Below are positions 50,398 through 55,798 of a stretch of DNA of 55,798 nucleotides, piece after piece. The notes under the pieces were generated by a model. The model was not told the origin of the DNA. It searched no databases and was given only the letters and a program-made list of their open reading frames with translations. The translations under genes were made by a program, and so were the position numbers. The number at the start of each line of letters is the position of its first letter. Positions within the stretch are counted from its first letter, which is position 1. The DNA comes from Clostridiales bacterium. GTDB taxonomy: Bacteria; Bacillota; Sulfobacillia; Sulfobacillales; Sulfobacillaceae. The stretch covers positions 1-55,798 of the forward strand of contig DAHXNH010000331.1 in assembly GCA_027365485.1 (NCBI GenBank). The letters run 5' to 3'.

Positions 50398-52863
50398 ATG
50401 CAAATCGAGAGCGATGCCCTCGTGCGCTCTCAGCGCCCGGACCGATATGATGTCAAGGCGGTTGAGAAGCGTTGGCAAATGGAGTGGGAGCGCCAGAATA
50501 TTCATGGCGTGGACAAAGCGGACGAGCGTCCGAAATTTTACTGTCTAGAGCAGTTCCCTTATCCTTCTGGGCATCTGCATATGGGGCATGTGCGGGTGTA
50601 TACCTTAGGTGACATCATTGCTCGCTATCGCCGCATGACCGGTCATCGGGTGCTGCACCCCATGGGCTGGGATGCTTTTGGTCTGCCGGCAGAGAATGCA
50701 GCGATTAAAAGCGGAGTGTCCCCAAGAGTGTCGACCTTGGCCAACATCGCCTATATGAAGACCCAAATGCGCCAAATGGGATTGTCTTTCGACTGGACCT
50801 ATGAGGTCACGACGTCCGAGCCCGACTACTATCGTTATACGCAGGAATTGTTTCTCTTGTTTTTCGAGCGCGGATTGGCGTATCAAAAGGCCGGTGCGGT
50901 CAATTGGTGTCCCTCCTGCGAAACCGTGCTGGCCAACGAACAGGTCGAAGAAGGATTGTGCTGGCGCTGTGAGGCGCAAGTGGTCAAGCGGGATTTGACT
51001 CAATGGTACTTTCGGATCACCGCTTATGCCGAAGCGTTGCTGCAAGATTTGGACCAGTTGCAATGGCCAAATGAAATTATTACGCAGCAACGGCATTGGA
51101 TTGGCAAGAGTGTTGGCGCCGAAGTAGTGTTTAAAGTGCCATCGATCGATGAGGCGATTACGGTCTTTACCACTCGGCCCGATACGCTCTATGGGGCTAC
51201 CTATGTGGTCTTGGCACCGGAGCATCCACTGGTGGAGTCGTTGATTGCGGGACGAAGTGAAGCCGAGGCGGTTCGCCATTTCGTGGCCGAGCAGCGTCAG
51301 ATTAGCGATATCGAGCGAACCGCAGAAAACGGCGAGAAGCAGGGGATCTTTACCGGGGCCTACGCAGAGCATCCATTGACCCAAGAGTTGTTGCCGGTTT
51401 GGGTGGCCAACTATGTGCTTGGCGATTACGGCACCGGTGCAGTGATGGGGGTGCCCGCACACGATCTGAGAGATTATCGTTTTGCCCAGAAATATGACTT
51501 GCCGATCCAATGGGTCATCGATCCGGGCAACGAGGTAGACTATCTGCCGGAGGGAGCCTACGCCGGCCCAGGCCGAATGATTAACTCTGCCATCTTTACC
51601 GGAATGGACAGCAGTCACGGGAAGACCGCCATTGGACAGCTTTTGGCCGAACAGGGTCGAGGTGGCCCCAGAATTACTTACCGGATGCGCGATTGGTTGA
51701 TTTCTCGGCAACGCTATTGGGGAGCGCCCATCCCCATCGTACACTGTGCTGAGTGCGGCCCGGTTCCGGTGCCGACCGACCAGTTGCCGGTGCTGCTGCC
51801 AGAAAATGCCCGGTTTACCGGGCGGGGGCAGTCGCCGCTAGCCCAGTTAGATGAGTGGGTCAACACGCCGTGTCCCCAGTGCGGGCGGCCTGCCCGTCGG
51901 GAGACGGACACCATGGATACGTTTGTCGATTCCAGTTGGTATTATTATCGCTATACGTCACCGGCGAGCACTGAGCCCTTCGATTCAGCCAAGGTGGCCT
52001 ACTGGATGCCGGTGGACGAATATGTGGGTGGCAAAGAGCACGCGGTCTTGCATCTGCTGTATTCACGGTTTTTTACCAAGGTGCTTCATGATGCCGGGTT
52101 GGTTGCGGTGAATGAACCATTTCGCAGATTGCTCTCCCAGGGCATGGTGGTGTATCGCGGAAAAAAGATGTCGAAGTCCAAGGGCAATACTTTGAGTCCA
52201 GAGTCGATTTTGGCCCAATGGGGTGCCGATGCTACGCGCGTATTCATGCTATTTGCGGCTCCCCCGGAAAAAGACTTTGAGTGGTCGGAGCAAGGGGTGG
52301 AAGGTGCGTTTCGCTTTTTGCAGCGGGTCTATCGTCTGGTGGTGCGCGCCGATTTGGCGGAGTCAGCGCAGGCCGACAGTGATCCAGAAGTGGCTCGCAT
52401 CCGGGCACGCACGGTGCATAAGGTGACCGAGGATTTGGAACGCAGGGCATTTAATACCGCGGTGAGTGCGCTTATGGAGTATACCAACAGTCTATATCAG
52501 CATTGGGAGCATATGAGCTCCGAGGCCAGAAGAATCGGGCTGAACACCCTGATCTTGTTGCTGGCACCTTATGCGCCCCACCTAGCGGACGAACTCTGGC
52601 ACGAACTCGGCCATGAAGCAAGCGTTCATTTGGCTCCGTGGCCGACCTACGATCCTGAGCTGTTGGTCGATCCGGAAGTCGAGATTGCGGTGCAGGTGAA
52701 TGGCAAGGTCCGCTTGCGGCTGGTGGTGCCGGTCGAGTGGAAGGCGGATGAACTGGCTGAACGAATTATGGCCGATGATCGCCTTTTGGCGCACGTAGAT
52801 GGTCGCGAGGTGGTCAAGGTCATCGCCATCCCCGGGCGCTTGGTCAACGTGGTGGTCCGTTGA
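50398..52863 (+). CDS. leuS: Leucine-tRNA ligase
   Basis: The enzyme charges tRNA-Leu. The 821-residue class I synthetase has HMGH at 61-64 in YPSGHLHMGHVRVYT, zinc-type CPSC and CWRC, the editing domain with TTRPDTLYGATY, the catalytic WGAPIPIVHC, and KMSKS at 590-594. ATG 50398 is preferred: AAGGGGAG lies ten bases upstream, whereas ATG 50374 has no ribosome binding site. It is controlled by the T-box leader. The stop overlaps the next small ORF. Confidence 0.96.
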   Translation: MQIESDALVRSQRPDRYDVKAVEKRWQMEWERQNIHGVDKADERPKFYCLEQFPYPSGHLHMGHVRVYTLGDIIARYRRMTGHRVLHPMGWDAFGLPAENAAIKSGVSPRVSTLANIAYMKTQMRQMGLSFDWTYEVTTSEPDYYRYTQELFLLFFERGLAYQKAGAVNWCPSCETVLANEQVEEGLCWRCEAQVVKRDLTQWYFRITAYAEALLQDLDQLQWPNEIITQQRHWIGKSVGAEVVFKVPSIDEAITVFTTRPDTLYGATYVVLAPEHPLVESLIAGRSEAEAVRHFVAEQRQISDIERTAENGEKQGIFTGAYAEHPLTQELLPVWVANYVLGDYGTGAVMGVPAHDLRDYRFAQKYDLPIQWVIDPGNEVDYLPEGAYAGPGRMINSAIFTGMDSSHGKTAIGQLLAEQGRGGPRITYRMRDWLISRQRYWGAPIPIVHCAECGPVPVPTDQLPVLLPENARFTGRGQSPLAQLDEWVNTPCPQCGRPARRETDTMDTFVDSSWYYYRYTSPASTEPFDSAKVAYWMPVDEYVGGKEHAVLHLLYSRFFTKVLHDAGLVAVNEPFRRLLSQGMVVYRGKKMSKSKGNTLSPESILAQWGADATRVFMLFAAPPEKDFEWSEQGVEGAFRFLQRVYRLVVRADLAESAQADSDPEVARIRARTVHKVTEDLERRAFNTAVSALMEYTNSLYQHWEHMSSEARRIGLNTLILLLAPYAPHLADELWHELGHEASVHLAPWPTYDPELLVDPEVEIAVQVNGKVRLRLVVPVEWKADELAERIMADDRLLAHVDGREVVKVIAIPGRLVNVVVR

Positions 52864-53135
52864 AGGATATACTTTCCTTGCTGTTGGCCGGGTCTGCCAG
52901 CGTGATTGGGGTGGTCGTGGGGCGCTGGATTCGGCCCATGAGCACCGTGGCTTTAGCCATCGTGGTCGGAGTGGCGGTGTTGGCTGCCCTGTTGGCCGAA
53001 GGCGCCGCCTTGGTCATCGTAGGACCGCCAAGGTTGTCCCTGGAACCCACGCTTGCCGGCTTTGTCTTGGGGGGGGTGTCATCGTTCTTTTCGGGCAAGA
53101 AGCCGCCCGATGGCGATCAAAAGGAACGGCCGTAG
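52860..53135 (+). CDS. Small hypothetical membrane protein
   Basis: The 91-residue frame starts at TTG 52860, overlapping the leuS stop, so coupling is likely. It has about three hydrophobic segments (LLLAGSASVIGVVVG, VALAIVVGVAVLAALLA, TLAGFVLGGVSSFF) and a charged tail (KKPPDGDQKERP). No family is recognised. No independent ribosome binding site is seen. The hairpin after it ends the leuS transcript. Confidence 0.6.
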   Translation: MKDILSLLLAGSASVIGVVVGRWIRPMSTVALAIVVGVAVLAALLAEGAALVIVGPPRLSLEPTLAGFVLGGVSSFFSGKKPPDGDQKERP

Positions 53136-53155
53136 TCGGGTTCGCTAGTCTAGCC

Positions 53156-53192
53156 CTAAAGCGAGCCAGGGGGGGCCCCTGGCTCGCTTTAG
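53156..53192. terminator. Long perfect hairpin between convergent genes
   Basis: A 17-bp perfect stem CTAAAGCGAGCCAGGGG/CCCCTGGCTCGCTTTAG with loop GGG lies between the leuS unit and hsp20. The stem includes the hsp20 stop codon. Neither side has a proper T run. Confidence 0.8.
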
Positions 53193-53596
53193 GTTCGTTG
53201 ACTGATAGGGATTTGGCGACGTTTGGCCTGAGTGCGATGGGTGCGGACGGAAAGCAAGCCGTGGCGATATTCGGCTTCAGCCGAGTCGGGGTTGATTTCT
53301 GTAGGAAAGTTAATCACGGCGGAAAAGCTTTCCCCGGCCCGCTTATCTTGTTCCAGCGGCGAGGCCGGAAATTGGCCGCTGACAGTAATCGAGTCCAAAT
53401 CGACTTCAATCTCGACTGCGTTGGGATCGACACCGGGGAGCTCAAACTCGACCAAGTATCCATCATCGGTGCGATGCAGGTGGCTTTTGGGACGAGTCTG
53501 GTCTAGATTCCAATCTTCGCGCATACGATTCCAGAATCGGTTGACATCGTCACGGAAATGGTCAAAATCGTTGGGTTCAAACCGAACCAGGGGCAT
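53189..53596 (-). CDS. Hsp20-family small heat shock protein
   Basis: Small heat shock proteins hold unfolding proteins in refoldable form. The 135-residue product has the alpha-crystallin domain from about residue 40 to 125: HRTDDGYLVEFELPGVDP, VEIEVDLDSITVSGQF, FSAVINFPTEI and the closing YRHGLLSVRT. The usual C-terminal I-x-I appears as IPI. GAGGTGA precedes ATG 53596. It is a single-gene unit as far as can be seen. Confidence 0.92.
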   Translation of the reverse strand: MPLVRFEPNDFDHFRDDVNRFWNRMREDWNLDQTRPKSHLHRTDDGYLVEFELPGVDPNAVEIEVDLDSITVSGQFPASPLEQDKRAGESFSAVINFPTEINPDSAEAEYRHGLLSVRTHRTQAKRRQIPISQRT

Positions 53597-53708
53597 TCAA
53601 CTTCACCTCTTAGCCATAGTGTGGGAATACCCTGCGAATACCTCGCTGCCTGTGGACAGCGTGTTAGCGGCAACCGGCAGGCTACCCTGAGTATGTCCCA
53701 ATCGCCGG

Positions 53709-55109
53709 CTATTCTATGCGTTCTGAGTGATCTCCGCCGGTTCCGTTTTCGATGATTGCGGCGTCGTCGATTTGATCGTCCGCTAAATACAAAAGCTCCG
53801 TGTCGGTATCATAATGAAATAGGTCGGCGAACCGAGCCCAGTTAATCGCCAACATGAGTTGGCGTTCCGCCTGCTCTTTGGAGAAATGCTCTTCGAGAAT
53901 GTCCAAGAAAAAGTCGAGGGCCATGGCGTGATTGCTTTTAGATGCCAACACCCGTTCGATCAGTCGAAAGATAGGAATTGCTATCAGTTCGCGGCGGATG
54001 ATGTCTTTGCGTTCGGCGACATCAACATCGGCAAATCGTCGCCCTTGCTCGGTAAGAATCAGATCGCCTTCATCCACCCGGGCTAGATGAAACAGCTCGG
54101 CGGTATCGGTGACCGGTAGCAGGTCATCCACTTCGAGCAGCAGTTCAGCACCCAGACGATACATATCGTCCCGGCCGCCGCGGTCACTGACCAATTCCAA
54201 AAGCCCAGTGAGCATAGAAAGATGACCATAAGGGATGGGGCTCAGGCGGGCTCTCTCGCCCTCGGGGGTCTGGTTTTGTCCATGCTGGGGACCGAGTTGA
54301 ATCGGCCCGGCCTTTTTATCCTCATCGCTGCCCGTGACGATCTTGTACACTAGGTCCACCAACTGGACGAATTCTGCCGATTTCCGGTTTCGCGGATAGG
54401 GAAGAGAAATGGCGAGGTCCTCCGCGATGCGTGCCGGATTTTTGGACAGAATGATGATCCGGTCGGCCATATAAACCGCCTCTTCGATGCCGTGGGTGAC
54501 CATCAAAATCGCTTGCAGGGGAAATTTTGCATCGACCCACAGGTCCAATAACTCGGAGCGCAGATTTTCTGCGGTCAAAAAATCAAGGGCGGAGAAGGGT
54601 TCGTCCATGCACAACAGTTCAGGATCCACGGCAAGAGCTCGAGCGAAGCCCACCCGTTGGCGCATGCCACCCGACAGCTCTTTAGGAAAGGCGTCTTCGT
54701 ATCCATTGAGCCCAATTAAATCGATGAGGCGAACGGCTTTTTCCCGCCGAGCCGCAAGGTTCACGCCTTTGGCGGTCAGACCGAGTTCCACATTTTGTTG
54801 GACCGTCAGCCACGGATACAGGGCGAAGGATTGAAAGACCATGGAGGCCTGGGGATTGGGCCCGGTGACGGGCCGGCCGCGATAGAGGACGGTGCCAAAG
54901 GAAGGCTCGGCAAGTCCGGTAATGATGCGCAGCAGGGTGGACTTGCCCGAGCCCGACGGCCCCAACAAGGCCACGAATTGGCCGCGCTCAATCGTAAGAT
55001 TAATGTCATCGAGCACCAGAATGTCGTAATGGTCGGGTTGCGAATACATTTTACTGACACCGAGAATCTTTAGCAGGGAAGAATCCCGCTCGCTTGCGGT
55101 TTTGCCCAT
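53709..55109 (-). CDS. ABC transporter ATPase, nitrate/sulfonate family, with C-terminal AAA-associated domain
   Basis: The 466-residue product has an N-terminal NrtD/SsuB-type ATPase: Walker A GPSGSGKST at 50-58, Q-loop in MVFQSFALYPWLTV, signature LSGGMRQRVGFARAL, Walker B LLCMDEPFSALD and the switch histidine in VTHGIEEA. About 200 extra residues form a C-terminal domain of the AAA-associated type (PYGHLSMLTGLLELV..., ELIAIPIFRLIERVL), found in a subgroup of these importers. ATG 55109 is used with GGGGGG eight bases upstream. The permease gene precedes it. Confidence 0.9.
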   Translation of the reverse strand: MGKTASERDSSLLKILGVSKMYSQPDHYDILVLDDINLTIERGQFVALLGPSGSGKSTLLRIITGLAEPSFGTVLYRGRPVTGPNPQASMVFQSFALYPWLTVQQNVELGLTAKGVNLAARREKAVRLIDLIGLNGYEDAFPKELSGGMRQRVGFARALAVDPELLCMDEPFSALDFLTAENLRSELLDLWVDAKFPLQAILMVTHGIEEAVYMADRIIILSKNPARIAEDLAISLPYPRNRKSAEFVQLVDLVYKIVTGSDEDKKAGPIQLGPQHGQNQTPEGERARLSPIPYGHLSMLTGLLELVSDRGGRDDMYRLGAELLLEVDDLLPVTDTAELFHLARVDEGDLILTEQGRRFADVDVAERKDIIRRELIAIPIFRLIERVLASKSNHAMALDFFLDILEEHFSKEQAERQLMLAINWARFADLFHYDTDTELLYLADDQIDDAAIIENGTGGDHSERIE

Positions 55110-55178
55110 GCATGATGCCCCCCAGCAGAAGATGTGGCCCATTGCCGCGACGAAGACACGGGTCAGGGTTGCTCAAGC

Positions 55179-55798
55179 TTACGACAGAGAATAGCGCTCG
55201 GTAGCCTGACGGTAAAGCGGTCGCCAGATCAATCGATTGATAATCACCACGGTTAATGAAAGGACGGCCGTGGCCAGTAGCAAGGCCGCAAAGTGGCCGT
55301 CGGTGGAGTCCTTAGCAATCAGGGCGCCCACCCCAAAAGTCGTGTAGATGTGGTTGCGAAAACTCACGTATTCGGCGACGATACTGGCGTTCCAGGCACC
55401 GCCGCCGGCGGTGATGATGCCGGTAATTAAGTAGAGAAAGATGGCTGGCAAAATTAACGTCCGCCAGATATTCGAGCCTTTGAGACCAAACATCCGGGCC
55501 GCTTCTTTGAGGTCTTCGGGGATGGCAGATGCGCCCGCAATCACGTTAAACAAAATGTACCATTGGGTGCCAAGAACCATCAACAAGACCGAAGCGACGG
55601 TGAGTCCCCCGCCGACGACAAACAGCAGGGCGACCAAGCCCGGAAACAGCGCGGTGGCCGGCACGGACGCGGCAATCTGACTGATTGGCGTCAGAGATTT
55701 GGCATAGCGTGGATTGAGTCCGATCCATACTCCGACGGGCACGGTCCAGGCGACCGAAATGGCCAAGGCGGCGACGACTCGAAGCAGAGTGGCGGCGG
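55179..55798 (-). CDS. ABC transporter permease, nitrate/sulfonate family, 5' end outside the window
   Basis: The frame is open to the window edge, so the N-terminal part is missing; the frame beyond ATG 55766 reads AATLLRVVAALAM and is clearly coding. About 205 residues are visible with several membrane helices, the coupling motif KEAARMFGLKGSNIWRTLILPAIF, and GGGAWNASIVAEYVSF near the C-terminus. That last block is typical of the C-terminal half of two-part permeases in this family. It forms one importer with the ATPase downstream. Confidence 0.9.
   Translation of the reverse strand, partial: AATLLRVVAALAISVAWTVPVGVWIGLNPRYAKSLTPISQIAASVPATALFPGLVALLFVVGGGLTVASVLLMVLGTQWYILFNVIAGASAIPEDLKEAARMFGLKGSNIWRTLILPAIFLYLITGIITAGGGAWNASIVAEYVSFRNHIYTTFGVGALIAKDSTDGHFAALLLATAVLSLTVVIINRLIWRPLYRQATERYSLS

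Overview
The window reads as a chromosomal segment of an endospore-forming Firmicute with moderately high GC. Evidence for this is Spo0B and SpoIVFA/SpoIVFB homologues inside the L21-Prp-L27-Obg cluster, paired LonB and Lon proteases, T-box leaders in front of valS and leuS, and strong AGGAGG-type ribosome binding sites with many TTG and GTG starts. The overall look is Sulfobacillus-like (acidophilic, thermophilic Firmicutes), but that genus name is an inference from gene content, not a measurement.

Layout. 1-227: three tRNA genes (Arg partial, Leu, Gly). 320-10838: protein quality control, with tig-clpP-clpX, a pirin, a lipid kinase, lonB, lon and engB. 10806-16802: mostly minus strand, with a histidine phosphatase, a peptide-type ABC importer (binding protein and two permeases, no ATPases), a GNAT acetyltransferase and a lipoprotein. 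17051-19850: a decayed IS607-type transposon (tnpA and tnpB, both full of nonsense codons) followed by about 1 kb without a gene. 19851-24441: groES without groEL, then a T-box leader, valS and folC. 24470-32261: cell shape and division, with maf, radC, mreBCD, an unusually short minC, minD, minE, rodA and a BcrC-like phosphatase. 32313-41413: a secreted lysine-rich protein, then spoIVFA-like, spoIVFB, rng, rplU, prp, rpmA, spo0B, obgE, nadD, an RRM protein, yqeK and rsfS. 41660-46168: an unknown 449-residue protein, prfC and a frameshifted membrane-protein gene behind a structured leader. 46845-55798: a DUF255/YyaL-like protein, an SDR, a T-box leader with leuS, Hsp20, and the ATPase and partial permease of a nitrate/sulfonate-type ABC system.

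How the genes fit together. Most of the window is conserved housekeeping in an order known from other Firmicutes. Prp sits between L21 and L27, and the L27 here starts with the hydrophobic extension that Prp removes. SpoIVFA/B and Spo0B link this ribosomal cluster to sporulation. Mre, Min, RodA and BcrC-like proteins cover wall growth and septum placement.

No clearly new multi-gene system was found. The points most worth a second look are: MinC without its N-terminal FtsZ-inhibiting domain, with a small candidate ORF placed just before it; the frameshifted membrane gene and its leader; the lysine-rich exported protein; the unknown 449-residue protein with a PKPKKK tail; the decayed IS607 element; and the hairpins and repeats at 46474-46596 and inside the SDR gene.
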